A stretch of 64,000 nucleotides of DNA from an uncultured Bacteroidales bacterium (GCA_937896505.1 CALBNP010000163.1:1-64000); one strand, 5' to 3'; counted from the first letter of the stretch, positions 16,359 to 25,733 are shown. Numbers and translations: made by a program. The notes: generated by a model not told the origin, from the letters alone.

Positions 16359-19097
16359 CTATGGGCACACAGGTCGTACCGAATGTAGAGAAAAGCGACG
16401 TGATTGGTGATATATATAGGCATAGTAGTATTCAAAATGAAATTCCCATGCATTGGCTGGATATTCATCTCTAAGTGTTGTCCAGTAGGCACCATAGCTG
16501 TTAGAACTCAAAGCTGCTGGTAAAAAGATGGACCTTCCATTGATTCGGCTTGTAAGCTTTAGACCATCTACACCGTTTACTGTTGTCCATTTCTTGTCAA
16601 TGTTTAAAAGGAGCTCGTTAAAATCCCACTTGGTTGGCATGCGCCATTCACCTCCCCATTTAACATGTGCAACGTCATCCTCCAATTCAAGTAGGAATTT
16701 GTTATCTACTACACCATAGCGTTTATCGTCATTGTATTTTGTAAAGCCAATCATTTCTTTCATAAGATTGTATTTTTCATCGCACCATTTGTAGTTTGCC
16801 CAAGAGGATTCGGTCTTCTCTTCTATCTCGCCCCATGCATATAAGCCTCCGTATTCTTCAGACCTAGTTGCATCAACATTACAGGTAGCCCATTTTAAGC
16901 CTGAAGGCAAACCAAGGTCAACATATCCATGCCCATTGTGGAATTCGCATCCTGTAACTTCTACTGTAAATGATGTTTGATATCTTCCATCTTGTGTCGT
17001 AGCCGTTATTGTTGCTGTTCCTGGCGAGATGCCCGAAATAACTCCGTCGGCAGATACTGCTGCGACGTTCGTGTCGCTAGAGGTCCATACAGCTTTCTGT
17101 ACGGCTTCTGACGGCCAAATGACAGCTTGCATTTGGATGGTTTCACCAATTATTAAGCTATTAGCAAGATTGGAAATCAGCAATGTATCAGTAGGAACCA
17201 ATATCGGACGGATGTAACGTCCATCATATCGTGGCGTATTATCGTTCAGACCGACGTTATCACCAGATAAAGAAAAAGATGTTGCATTCGCCTCTCCTGT
17301 TCCTGTCGATGTCCAGTAACCGCTTCCGTCGCCGTAAGGGAAGAATATACTATTTCCATTGCTTCCAGTAATCATACAACCATATACGCCATCAACAGTC
17401 ATCCATTCCGTAGTGCAGTTATCAAGAAGTTCCTTGAAGTCATCAGCTGATGGCATGCGCCATCCATCCTGTAATGCAGACTGCGCAGCATCGTATGGAG
17501 TTCCGCCTATGTCATTGCCAATATCCTTATACCCGTTTTCATCATCGTACAGTGAATAATTATCCTGTGAGAAATCATCCTTAGGCTTCGTTTCTCCCCA
17601 TGAATACTTGTCGCCAGCGTCACCGACATTGCCAGCAGTACCTCCGCCGCCAGTACCACCAGTACCTTCACCACCAGTGCCACCGCCTGTGCCACCACCA
17701 GTGCCACCGCCTGTGCCACCGCCAGTACCATCACCACCAGTGCCACCACCGCCAGTACCTTCGCCACCAGTGCCTCCATCACCAGTACCACCTACTCCTG
17801 CACTGCTTCCGAGATTGCCATTAGCCCACTGATTACCTGATGGAAGTCCGAGGTCAACGCCTTGTCCATCTTTCGGTGTGGAGAATGATTGTGGTTCTCC
17901 TGAATAGTCCTTCATGTTAGGATATGTTGTAGCAGAAACGCTGAAGTCATAAGTCTTATCTTTATCGAGATCTTTCAGGTCAAATGTGAATACCGTATCC
18001 ATGCCTTCCGTAACATCGGCATGCGTGTTCATTTGTTTTTTATCATCCTGCGAAGGAGAATCGCTATCAGAATATGACAAGTTGACATCAATGGCTGTTG
18101 TCCCTTCAGGTATGTGAACAGGAACTCTTATCGACGCACTTGAGTCGGTAATATTATATGCATCACATTTCTTGATAACATCTTCGTCTGGTATTGTGTC
18201 AGGGTCAACAGGGTCGTTCAAGATGTGCTGTGCAATTGCAGTAATGTCTGCCACGTCAACAGCCCCGTCTTTATTTACGTCATACTGGCTAATGTCAGGT
18301 TTGTCTATCACAGGACGGACGACACCAGGCCGATAACGCAGTCCATCTCCAAACAAGGTACATGCATTTTGTGAATCTACATAATAAACAGCTAATATTG
18401 AATCAGGATAAAGACAAAGATTTGAAGTCCAACAGCTTGTAGGATATTCCCTACGTAATGTTTCGGGGTCAAATACTGTAGCAAAAGGCACCAATATTGA
18501 ATTGCCATTAGGGCTATCGAAAGTGTAGTAACCACAGAGGTCATCGCTCCTTTGAGGTTCGAGATCAATCTTTTCATAGCGGCATTTGTCAAACAATTCA
18601 TTTCTTTCTTCTGCTGTAGGCATACGCCATCCGCCTCCCCATTTCACGTGAGCGACATCGTCTTCTGGGTCAAGTTTTGATTTGCCATCAATTATTCCGT
18701 CATTTGGGTATAAGGTGTATTTGGTAAGTGAATGAGCTCCATCATGCCATTTATACCTAATCCACCCCCTATAATGGTCATACATATCGTAATAGGTTCC
18801 ATCATCGTTTTTTGTACAATATGTCTCTACCTCTCCCCATGCATAAATTTCTCCAGGGTCTTCAGGTTTCTCTGCGCCGACATTGCATGTTGCCCACATA
18901 ACAGATAATCCCAAATCGACATATTCATGGTCACCGGCATCAGTAATCTGAGAGCCGTTAAGGATTACGTTTGCCACGGCGGTAATATCTGCGATATCGA
19001 CCGAACCATCTCTGTTGGCATCATACTGATTCAGCAATTGTGCGCTAGAAAACACACAAGCCGACATCAAGCAAATCGCTATGAAAATTCTTTTCAT
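16359..19097 (-). CDS. Secreted protein with FISUMP, dockerin-like and Ig-like domains
   Basis: 912 aa. Signal peptide (MKRIFIAICLMSACVFSSAQ), dockerin-like repeat (YDANRDGSVDIADITAVANVIL, about 24-46), FISUMP domain 1 (about 55-265), a second dockerin-like repeat (YDVNKDGAVDVADITAIAQHIL), a fibronectin-like linker, FISUMP domain 2 with a Gly/Thr-rich insertion (about 430-490), a Big_2 Ig-like domain (about 665-740, WTSSDTNVAAVSADGVISGISPGTATITAT) and FISUMP domain 3 to the end. It is probably exported; the role is unknown. The gene ends at the edge of the accessory block and starts next to the prophage's left boundary. Confidence 0.78.
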   Translation of the reverse strand: MKRIFIAICLMSACVFSSAQLLNQYDANRDGSVDIADITAVANVILNGSQITDAGDHEYVDLGLSVMWATCNVGAEKPEDPGEIYAWGEVETYCTKNDDGTYYDMYDHYRGWIRYKWHDGAHSLTKYTLYPNDGIIDGKSKLDPEDDVAHVKWGGGWRMPTAEERNELFDKCRYEKIDLEPQRSDDLCGYYTFDSPNGNSILVPFATVFDPETLRREYPTSCWTSNLCLYPDSILAVYYVDSQNACTLFGDGLRYRPGVVRPVIDKPDISQYDVNKDGAVDVADITAIAQHILNDPVDPDTIPDEDVIKKCDAYNITDSSASIRVPVHIPEGTTAIDVNLSYSDSDSPSQDDKKQMNTHADVTEGMDTVFTFDLKDLDKDKTYDFSVSATTYPNMKDYSGEPQSFSTPKDGQGVDLGLPSGNQWANGNLGSSAGVGGTGDGGTGGEGTGGGGTGGDGTGGGTGGGTGGGTGGGTGGEGTGGTGGGGTAGNVGDAGDKYSWGETKPKDDFSQDNYSLYDDENGYKDIGNDIGGTPYDAAQSALQDGWRMPSADDFKELLDNCTTEWMTVDGVYGCMITGSNGNSIFFPYGDGSGYWTSTGTGEANATSFSLSGDNVGLNDNTPRYDGRYIRPILVPTDTLLISNLANSLIIGETIQMQAVIWPSEAVQKAVWTSSDTNVAAVSADGVISGISPGTATITATTQDGRYQTSFTVEVTGCEFHNGHGYVDLGLPSGLKWATCNVDATRSEEYGGLYAWGEIEEKTESSWANYKWCDEKYNLMKEMIGFTKYNDDKRYGVVDNKFLLELEDDVAHVKWGGEWRMPTKWDFNELLLNIDKKWTTVNGVDGLKLTSRINGRSIFLPAALSSNSYGAYWTTLRDEYPANAWEFHFEYYYAYIYHQSRRFSLHSVRPVCP

Positions 19098-19123
19098 ATC
19101 TCTTTTATTATCTTAACAATTTG

Positions 19124-19154
19124 CAAAGATAATAAATATCATAATTTCCGACAA
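19124..19154 (-). promoter_or_regulatory. Promoter of the FISUMP gene
   Basis: TTG (19152-19154), a 20-base spacer and TATCTTTG (19124-19131) on the minus strand. It lies within 40-50 bases of the first phage sequence. Confidence 0.6.
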
Positions 19155-19230
19155 ATCAAATGAGATTTTTTTGAAAATAATTAAAACAATCTTATTCTTC
19201 CGGCTCTGCCATGAGCGTGATGAAACATCT

Positions 19231-19545
19231 CTATTTCTTGATTATCTTTCCTAATGCGATGGCGAAGTACTCATGACCGCGATATATCTTTGTGTCGAGC
19301 ATCTGCACAACGACGACGCGCTTTCCATCAAAGAAGGTTATGCTGTCATACTTTCGCGGGTACAGTTCGCGCTTGCCTGTTATGATAGCCTGACGGATGG
19401 AATCGTTATCCATGCCGCTATACTTAGTTGTATCTACCAGTTTGCTCACCCAATAGGTGCTTATCGACCTGTATTCCGTGGTCTTCACGCCACGAAGAAT
19501 CTGGTCGAGATACTTAGGCTTGATTGCCATCCTGATTGTTGCCAT
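19231..19545 (-). CDS. ASCH/PUA-like domain protein
   Basis: 104 aa from the ATG at 19545, overlapping the portal gene's end by 32 bp (an ATG at 19530 is the alternative). The motif KPKYLDQILRGVKTTEYR resembles ASCH-domain proteins, which have a PUA-like RNA/nucleic-acid-binding fold. A second related protein is encoded at 28278. It is the last complete gene at the left edge of the phage. Confidence 0.55.
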   Translation of the reverse strand: MATIRMAIKPKYLDQILRGVKTTEYRSISTYWVSKLVDTTKYSGMDNDSIRQAIITGKRELYPRKYDSITFFDGKRVVVVQMLDTKIYRGHEYFAIALGKIIKK

Positions 19546-21013
19546 TATCTTCTGTGTTTTGAGTTTCTTCTGTTCCTTCTTCCTGTGCTTTCTCGGTCTG
19601 CATTTCATTCTGAGCTTCGAGTTTCTCCATGGCTTCCATGCGTATCATATCTATTTCCTCTTCAGGGGAATCGGTAAGCGCAAGAAGTTCCACAGCTTTT
19701 TCAAGAGAGAGGACGCCACTTTGGTATAGTGTCGCGATGGTGCGCCAGTATTCCTGCTTGTCTTCTTCGAAAGGCTCTGCGAACTCAAACGAGATGCGTA
19801 GGTCATCGAGCTGTGCTTCCTTATCAGGATGCTGCAGTTTCAATATAGAGATTACAACGCTCTTTAGCCTATCCACCAAATCGCCGTAAATTTCTATTCT
19901 GTTATCGCGCTTGATGTATCCGAGCTTCAGGGCATTCTTTATTGCCTTGCCGGTCAGCGTTCCTATACCGCGCATCTTCTCAAATGAGAAGTCAGGTGTG
20001 AAAGTGTCAAACAGGATTGAGTCTGCAAGGTCTTTCTTTTCATCCTGACGTGTGACGGAATCCGACGGTGGGTTGATATACTCGAACCTTGAGCTTTCTC
20101 CCGTGAGCTGAATCATCTTGCCCACTTGCTGCTGACGTGGCATACTTTGAAGGACATCTGCAGTGGCTGCCGCCATAGGATCGGCGAAATAGTTATTTGT
20201 GTCACCGGTCTTTGAGTCGAGGAACTCTTCTCGTCTCATTCGCGGAACGCCGCCGTCCCATGCTTTCTGCTGCTGGAAGTAAATCAGCGGAATCTTACCA
20301 ATGACGTTAGGATACTGCTGTGTTCCCCATCCTATCTTGCCCGATTCACTCTTGCACACTAACCTGTTCGTGTAGATATCCCAACAGCGTCTGTTGCCGT
20401 TCGACTTGACAAGGTTGTAACCCAGGGCGAAAGCCATCAGGCGCTTGTACTGGTCGAACATAGGTCTCAGAGTGTATCCTAGAGAACGAGCTGCCACAAA
20501 CGGCGTTACTACTATCTCGTTATCCTGGTTCCTCTCTATGTTGAAAACTATTGCGCTTTCTGTCTCTGCACCGGCAAGGCGCTTTGCCTGACGGAGCCTG
20601 CTGTCCATCCTGTAGTCAGCCCAAAAGTCGGTGAAGAGCTTGAAAGCCTCATCGTCACCGTCTTCTATTTTCCATATCACAGGCTTGCCCAGGAGGAAGA
20701 ACAGCTCTATCTCGTTAATGTACTGTGCTCTGTTACGAGGAAGTTTCTCAGTGACATAGACATCAGAATGCGCTGTGCCGTCATCATCCGTCCAATTGAC
20801 ATATTTATCAGGTCTGTCCATGATTTCATGCAACTGCATGTTATATTCACGGATTGCCTTGTCTACCTCGCGGTCATTATCCTGCATCATCGAGATCAGC
20901 CTGCCAATGTCCTTGTCGTTTATTAACTGGTAAATGTCACGTTCGGCATCCACAGCGTTTAATACTACGTTCCTGAAGTACGTCTTGAGATTTTCAATAT
21001 AGTTCGTTTCCAT
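19514..21013 (-). CDS. Phage portal protein (SPP1-like)
   Basis: 499 aa. The order (terminase small, large, portal), the length and the C-terminal part (GIGTLTGKAIKNALKLGY...RLKSVVISILK) fit SPP1 gp6-type portals, which form the dodecameric ring for DNA packaging at the capsid vertex. It starts 4 bases after the large-terminase stop. Capsid genes would be expected next but are missing. Confidence 0.85.
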   Translation of the reverse strand: METNYIENLKTYFRNVVLNAVDAERDIYQLINDKDIGRLISMMQDNDREVDKAIREYNMQLHEIMDRPDKYVNWTDDDGTAHSDVYVTEKLPRNRAQYINEIELFFLLGKPVIWKIEDGDDEAFKLFTDFWADYRMDSRLRQAKRLAGAETESAIVFNIERNQDNEIVVTPFVAARSLGYTLRPMFDQYKRLMAFALGYNLVKSNGNRRCWDIYTNRLVCKSESGKIGWGTQQYPNVIGKIPLIYFQQQKAWDGGVPRMRREEFLDSKTGDTNNYFADPMAAATADVLQSMPRQQQVGKMIQLTGESSRFEYINPPSDSVTRQDEKKDLADSILFDTFTPDFSFEKMRGIGTLTGKAIKNALKLGYIKRDNRIEIYGDLVDRLKSVVISILKLQHPDKEAQLDDLRISFEFAEPFEEDKQEYWRTIATLYQSGVLSLEKAVELLALTDSPEEEIDMIRMEAMEKLEAQNEMQTEKAQEEGTEETQNTEDNGNNQDGNQA

Positions 21014-21016
21014 ATC

Positions 21017-22300
21017 TTAATATATTCCGAGTTGTGATTTTGTTATTACCTTTGGCTTCATGACCTTTCCGAGCAGAACAGAGAGAACATAATAGCGGGC
21101 TGCATCACACGCATGGTTGTAGTTGTCTATCGGCTCGTTGATATAATTACCGTTCTTATCCTTATCCCAGGTGTAGTTACGGAGTTCATTCTGCAGGTTG
21201 TAAGAGTCGCGTGTCACATACAGCTCCATGTCAAGCATCTTCTCTATACCTGCGATGATGGAGCCTGCGCCCTTCTGTGTCGGATAGATAATGACACCAC
21301 CCAGTGCGACTTCGTTTATCAGTCTTGGGTCGGCGCTGTCGGCATAGCAGTGAAGATTATATTTCTTGAGTTCCCTTATTATCTCTGAGTTGGTCATGTG
21401 GGTCCGATAACAAAGCTCCTGCATATAAAGTCTGTTATCTACTATTCCGCACTTCACGAATGCCGTCACGTCTTTTTCATAGCCCCAGTCAATACCTATA
21501 GCGACCTTTTGAGCCTTTTCAGGGAACCTTTCCACGACACCCCATTTCTTGAAGATTGCCCCTTCGGCAACATCACTCCACTGCCCCATCACGATGTGCG
21601 CATATTTCTCAGGGTTGTTGGCTTTCATGTCCTCTACTTCCCTTATGAACTCAGGGGAGCAGTGTCCGATGTTGTCCAAATAGCTCGTGTGGATGTGAAG
21701 AACGTTAGGATGTGTTGAAACCTGGACAGGAACACCGTCATACTCTACTGTTTTATGTGTGTCCTTGATGTATTTCTGATAAATGAAATGATTGGAGTCC
21801 GTAGGGTTCATGATGATGATTATCCTGTTCTGTATGCCCTGCTGGCGTATAGAAAGCATTATAGTCTCGAACTCCTTCTCGCTCAGCCATTCCTCAGCTT
21901 CATCGACGACGAACGTTGTCAGTCCGTGAATAGACTTCAGCTTTGCGGTCTGATTTCCCGAACTTGTCTTTATACCGCGGAACATAACGTGTGAACCGGT
22001 CATTCTGTTAATGACATCGGTCTTTGTCCTGCGGAAATATTTCTCTGTGCCGTCGGCTTCTACCTTTTCCATGAACTCAGGAATAATAGAGATACCTGCA
22101 CTTGTCATCGTATAGCGGCTGTATAGAATCTGATGAGGAATAGGGTTGCCGGCTGAGTCCCTGCCGACATCAAACGTAAGTCTTTCGATAAAGGAAGAAG
22201 CAGCATGGCTTTTGCCCGAGCCACGCCCACCCGTTATGAGAATAATGAATTTATCCTTATTCTCGTATATCGGATAATATACTTCGTGCGTCTTTATCAT
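21017..22300 (-). CDS. terL: Phage terminase large subunit (PBSX-type)
   Basis: 427 aa from the ATG at 22300, which overlaps the small-subunit stop in an ATGA arrangement and has GGAG a few bases upstream. The ATPase part has a P-loop GGRGSGKSH (about 24-32) and Walker B VVDEAEE; the nuclease part begins at AIGIDWGYEKD and includes CYADSADPRLI and CDAARYYV. It drives DNA translocation and cutting. The frame is intact. Confidence 0.92.
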   Translation of the reverse strand: MIKTHEVYYPIYENKDKFIILITGGRGSGKSHAASSFIERLTFDVGRDSAGNPIPHQILYSRYTMTSAGISIIPEFMEKVEADGTEKYFRRTKTDVINRMTGSHVMFRGIKTSSGNQTAKLKSIHGLTTFVVDEAEEWLSEKEFETIMLSIRQQGIQNRIIIIMNPTDSNHFIYQKYIKDTHKTVEYDGVPVQVSTHPNVLHIHTSYLDNIGHCSPEFIREVEDMKANNPEKYAHIVMGQWSDVAEGAIFKKWGVVERFPEKAQKVAIGIDWGYEKDVTAFVKCGIVDNRLYMQELCYRTHMTNSEIIRELKKYNLHCYADSADPRLINEVALGGVIIYPTQKGAGSIIAGIEKMLDMELYVTRDSYNLQNELRNYTWDKDKNGNYINEPIDNYNHACDAARYYVLSVLLGKVMKPKVITKSQLGIY

Positions 22301-22884
22301 TTCTCCTTCTTGTTCTCCTGCTCTATCCAATCACCTATTGAAACGCCGTGTTCCACCTTTGGTATGTCATCGGCTTCATCCAACCCCCGCTGAGTCATCT
22401 TCCAATCTTTGTCGTAATGGTACAGCAGTGTTGATATTGCCTGAAGGTTCGGCGCATACTCAATGTCGCTCACCGTTGTCTGTACCTCTTCATCGTCAGT
22501 CAGCTGTCCGTCGATTCTCAGCCTTCGGCTTACCGTCGCCTTGTTTTTCGTTTTTATTTTTCCGAAAGCCATCTTGACGTATGTATTTCGCAGTGTCAGC
22601 ACCAGTCTTTGCCTTGCGTGTGTTAAGACTTTAACTAATCGTTCGCTCCTTCTTTTGTTTTCCTCTTTCGTCCATCTATGATAATTGCCGTTCTTCATGC
22701 TGGAGAATGCTTCTGCGCAAAGGCTGCACCCGAACTTGTCTTCAAGCATGACAGCGATTTCACTGTCTGTCGCTCCGTTAAGTGCGAGTGCGAAGATTTC
22801 GTCATAGAACTCATCGCTATCGTAGTCGAATTTCGGTGGTCTTCCTGCTTTATTCTTTTCTCCTTTAACTTTTCTCTCTGCCAT
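22297..22884 (-). CDS. Phage terminase small subunit-like protein
   Basis: 195 aa from the ATG at 22884; an upstream GTG start is less likely. The N-terminal half has a homeodomain-like DNA-binding pattern (GATDSEIAVMLEDKFGCSLCAEAFSSMKNGNYHRW) and the C-terminus is acidic. Position directly before terL supports the role of recognising the packaging site. A late promoter of the TTCAA-N11-TTGAA type lies upstream. Confidence 0.7.
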   Translation of the reverse strand: MAERKVKGEKNKAGRPPKFDYDSDEFYDEIFALALNGATDSEIAVMLEDKFGCSLCAEAFSSMKNGNYHRWTKEENKRRSERLVKVLTHARQRLVLTLRNTYVKMAFGKIKTKNKATVSRRLRIDGQLTDDEEVQTTVSDIEYAPNLQAISTLLYHYDKDWKMTQRGLDEADDIPKVEHGVSIGDWIEQENKKEK

Positions 22885-22935
22885 AATTCCCAATCGTTTA
22901 TGTTTCACATACCCAAAAAGGGGTTATTTGTATGG

Positions 22936-23007
22936 CAAAGATAGTTTTTATTAAAAAGCGGCATCAGCCTGTCGTGTGTTTTTCTTTTCAATAGGCTTTC
23001 TATTGAA
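22936..23007 (-). promoter_or_regulatory. Phage late promoter, terminase operon
   Basis: Dyad TTCAATAG-N5-CTATTGAA at 22987-23007 (core TTCAA-N11-TTGAA), 43 bases, then TATCTTTG at 22936-22943 on the minus strand. There is no clear TTG element, so an activator is probably needed. The preceding TTTCTTTTCAATAG is identical at 57181-57194. Confidence 0.75.
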
Positions 23008-23165
23008 ACCGTTATCTGCTGGAGGCAGTTATGGAAAAAATATGGCGAACGTCAAGATTTAACAGTTTAATTGGAGGTAATTTGTGAGAATTTTAGTAAT
23101 TTTGCTGCGTAAAATTGTATTTTGTTACAGAAATATACAGTAAAACCATAGTTTTTGAACGAAAA

Positions 23166-23267
23166 GAATAGGGTGTTCAGGTAGAGCGCATGATAGTTTG
23201 GAACGGAGCGGTAGCGATTATTTCGCCAACAGGAGGGTGTCGATAACCCCGCTTGTGCATCCTATTC
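23166..23267. ncRNA. Candidate structured RNA upstream of the terminase genes
   Basis: GAATAGGGTG (23166-23175) pairs with CATCCTATTC (23258-23267) in a 10-bp closing stem with one G-U pair. Inside are GCGA/TCGC and GGGT/ACCC hairpins and a GGTAGAGC segment that recalls a tRNA D-arm, but no full tRNA fold fits. No reading frame is present. The strand of expression is unclear and no promoter was found. Confidence 0.4.
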
Positions 23268-23285
23268 TATTTCTTCACCTTCATT

Positions 23286-23400
23286 TTGTTATAAACCGTT
23301 TTTTTTCGTATCTTTGCAGTCTGGAAATGGCAGAGTAGCACCGTAATCGGGTTAGCAAATCATTTGTGCCCTATCGCCTTTGTGCGGTAGGGTATTTTTA
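23286..23400 (+). ncRNA. Candidate small RNA upstream of fic
   Basis: TTG (23286-23288), a 20-base spacer and TATCTTTG (23309-23316) form a promoter. The transcript would start near 23322 and end at a 9-bp terminator stem (CCCTATCGC / GCGGTAGGG, 23369-23392) followed by TATTTTTATT. The 75-base product has no reading frame. fic has its own promoter downstream, so this is an independent RNA. Confidence 0.55.
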
Positions 23401-23430
23401 TTCAGATTTTCTTTTTTTTCATCTATTTTT

Positions 23431-23477
23431 TTGGACATTCGACGAAAAATGCTTATTTTTGTCGCAAAATTTGCGAC
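23431..23477 (+). promoter_or_regulatory. fic promoter with overlapping operator
   Basis: TTG (23431-23433), a 20-base spacer and TATTTTTG (23454-23461). Immediately after it comes the perfect palindrome GTCGCAAA-A-TTTGCGAC (23461-23477), which covers the transcription start. A repressor bound there would block the promoter; autoregulation through the Fic protein's winged helix is a reasonable guess. Confidence 0.7.
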
Positions 23478-23517
23478 GTTATTAATAAAAACATACAGCA
23501 TCTAAAGATTTTTCATC

Positions 23518-24807
23518 ATGTTTATACACGAAAAAGACAATTGGACAGACTTCCGTTGGGACAATTCTCAGGTGGTCCTTCTTCAGGAGTTAGTATGCCG
23601 AAAGCAAGGACTGCTTTATGGTAGGCTGAGTTCATTGGGGTTTGACAGCAAACTCAGGGCAATGGCTGAGAACCTGGCCTATGACGTGGTATATTCATCG
23701 GAAATCGAGGGTATCAGTCTAAACGTTGATGATGTACGCTCTTCCATTGCCAGGCGATTAGGAATTGAGAATATAAAATCTACAGCCCCGTCGCACTATA
23801 TAGACTCGGTTGTAAGCGTGATGCTCGAAGCTGTTCAGAACTATGACCAGCCCCTAAGCAAGGAGAAGCTTTGCGCATGGCAAGCAGCATTCTTTCCTAC
23901 AGGTTTCAGCGGAGGCAGTCAAATTGAGGTCGGCAGGTATCGCAGTAACGAGGAGCACATCATCAGTGGCATGCTCGGACGTGAGAAAATACACTACATA
24001 GCGCCTTCACCAGACAGGGTAAGTGATGAGATGGAGCGGTTCCTGGCATGGTTTGACAGCGAAGAACCGGTCAGCAGCGTTATCCGCTCTGCCATTGCTC
24101 ACTTCTGGTTTGTCAGCATCCACCCATTCGAGGATGGTAACGGAAGATTAGCCCGCATACTTTCAGATATGCAACTGGCCCGTGGTGACAAAAGCGACTA
24201 CCGTTTCTATAATATCTCTGCGCAAATAAATAAAGACAAGAATCATTACTATGACATTCTGGAACGAATGCAGCGTGGTGACGGGGACCTGACGGAATGG
24301 CTGGTATGGTATCTGCAAAAACTTGTCGATGCACTCGACGAAGCAGAATCAATCGTTACCACCATCCTGAACAAGAGCTTTTTCTGGCAGAAAGCTTCGG
24401 CTATACCTATGACAAAGCGCCAGACAGAAATATTAAATCTCTTCCTCGATGGCTATGAGTCGAAGATAACATCAAAGAATTGGGCTACTCTTGCAAAATG
24501 TTCCAAGGACACTGCCATACGTGATATTCAGGATTTGGTTGATAAGAACATTCTAGCAATCGATATACCAGGAGCAAAGCGTCCGAGCTATTCTATCGTC
24601 TATGATGCGGAAGACCTGACTCAGTTCTTTACTGACGTTTCGATAACAGAAGAAAAAGGCATTCCATACCTTTGTGCTATATTCAGGGGGAAAAAGCAGG
24701 TTCGTGAAAGATTACTCAAACTGGATGCTACACGCTACCAGAAAGGAGACCTGCCAATATCGAACCTGCTTGGTAAATATTTCTCTTACCTGTTAGGGAG
24801 AAAATAA
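23518..24807 (+). CDS. Fic family protein with DUF4172 and winged helix
   Basis: 429 aa. An N-terminal DUF4172-like part contains the inhibitory-helix-like segment SSEIEGI. The Fic core has the complete motif HPFEDGNGRLAR at residues 202-213, so AMP transfer (or another nucleotide transfer) is possible. The C-terminal part (about 290-350) looks like a winged helix. It is the only large plus-strand gene between the terminase and early blocks and has its own promoter, palindromic operator and terminator, the hallmarks of a moron inserted in a phage. Its target is unknown. Confidence 0.88.
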   Translation: MFIHEKDNWTDFRWDNSQVVLLQELVCRKQGLLYGRLSSLGFDSKLRAMAENLAYDVVYSSEIEGISLNVDDVRSSIARRLGIENIKSTAPSHYIDSVVSVMLEAVQNYDQPLSKEKLCAWQAAFFPTGFSGGSQIEVGRYRSNEEHIISGMLGREKIHYIAPSPDRVSDEMERFLAWFDSEEPVSSVIRSAIAHFWFVSIHPFEDGNGRLARILSDMQLARGDKSDYRFYNISAQINKDKNHYYDILERMQRGDGDLTEWLVWYLQKLVDALDEAESIVTTILNKSFFWQKASAIPMTKRQTEILNLFLDGYESKITSKNWATLAKCSKDTAIRDIQDLVDKNILAIDIPGAKRPSYSIVYDAEDLTQFFTDVSITEEKGIPYLCAIFRGKKQVRERLLKLDATRYQKGDLPISNLLGKYFSYLLGRK

Positions 24808-24838
24808 CGATAAACTGGGAATATGGAGTTTACAACAT

Positions 24839-24871
24839 AGAAGGAGCAAAAAGAACCTGCTTCTTCTTTTT
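24839..24871 (+). terminator. Terminator of fic
   Basis: AGAAGGAGC and GCTTCTTCT form a stem with one mismatch, followed by a T run, between the convergent fic and ParB-like genes. Confidence 0.6.
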
Positions 24872-24890
24872 ACCATGCTTTCATCATTCT

Positions 24891-25733
24891 TTACTCTTCG
24901 TAGTCTTCTTCACGGATAACCTCGACCATTCCGTCTATGTGTTCGCCCTTACAGAATTTTGAATAAGGGTCTAAACCAAGCCTTTGGCAGAATGCCGCCT
25001 TGTTATCCCAATTATCAAACGATAGCATCAGGTAGGCCTCCATATCTGCCGCCTTTTCAGCTGCCATTCCCTTTACTTGTGCCTTCACTTCCTTCATCGC
25101 CGCAACTTTGTCTTCGTACGATGGCTCGTCAAGCACAGTTTTTTCCTTCTTTTGTCGTTCTTTCAACTCTTCGCGCTCCGCCTTGCGTTCTTCGACCTCT
25201 TGCCTGTGTAGTTCATTCACGCCACTCATCAGTTCCTCTAGTTCGTTTGCAAGGTTGTCCTCGCCGTCGCTCTTGAACATGCTGTCGAGCCCTATCATCG
25301 AAAGGTCTGCTTCGGTGAGTGCTGCATTCTTATAGTCTATATCGGATACAAGGTCACGTAACCTGTCGTAATCCCATCGCCCTTGTGCGTTCGGGTTATT
25401 AAGTAGGATATTGAGTTCCTTCTCTTCTGTTTCGGACACGTCTATCACGTCAACGCGCAGTTTGTAGTCGTTCTCGTTGGTTTCGGGGTCGTACTTTTGC
25501 AGTTCATCTATTACGGATACACGCTGATGCCCGCCGACTATTGTGTTACCTGTCTGCTTGTTCACGGTAATACCTCCGACCATTCCGTATTTCTTGATGC
25601 CGCGCTTTATGCTCTTTCGTGCCTCTTGGTCGATGATACGCGGATTATAGTCTGCGAACTTGATTTCAGACCTCATCTTTTCCTGTGACTGGCTCGTAAA
25701 ATACTTGCTTAATAATGTTTCGTTCTCTTCCAT
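24891..25733 (-). CDS. ParB/Srx-like nuclease-domain protein
   Basis: 280 aa. The N-terminal 150 residues have the ParB/sulfiredoxin-like pattern (YNPRIIDQEARKSIKRGIKKYGMVGGITVNKQTGNTIVGGHQRVSVIDEL). The remainder is charged coiled coil (ELKERQKKEKTVLDE) with a tail that may bind partners. In other systems ParB-like proteins pair with PAPS-reductase-like ones (IbrB/IbrA); such a partner is encoded at 27095 in the same block. Partition is unlikely because no ParA is present. Confidence 0.75.
   Translation of the reverse strand: MEENETLLSKYFTSQSQEKMRSEIKFADYNPRIIDQEARKSIKRGIKKYGMVGGITVNKQTGNTIVGGHQRVSVIDELQKYDPETNENDYKLRVDVIDVSETEEKELNILLNNPNAQGRWDYDRLRDLVSDIDYKNAALTEADLSMIGLDSMFKSDGEDNLANELEELMSGVNELHRQEVEERKAEREELKERQKKEKTVLDEPSYEDKVAAMKEVKAQVKGMAAEKAADMEAYLMLSFDNWDNKAAFCQRLGLDPYSKFCKGEHIDGMVEVIREEDYEE

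Noticed and set aside
17600..17832. Proline/valine-rich plus-strand frames
   Set aside because: They are shadows of the Gly/Thr-rich segment of the FISUMP protein on the other strand.
23166..23267. A tRNA gene
   Set aside because: D-arm-like and T-arm-like pieces exist, but the T-arm is not next to the acceptor stem and its loop lacks TTCRA; no anticodon arm fits.
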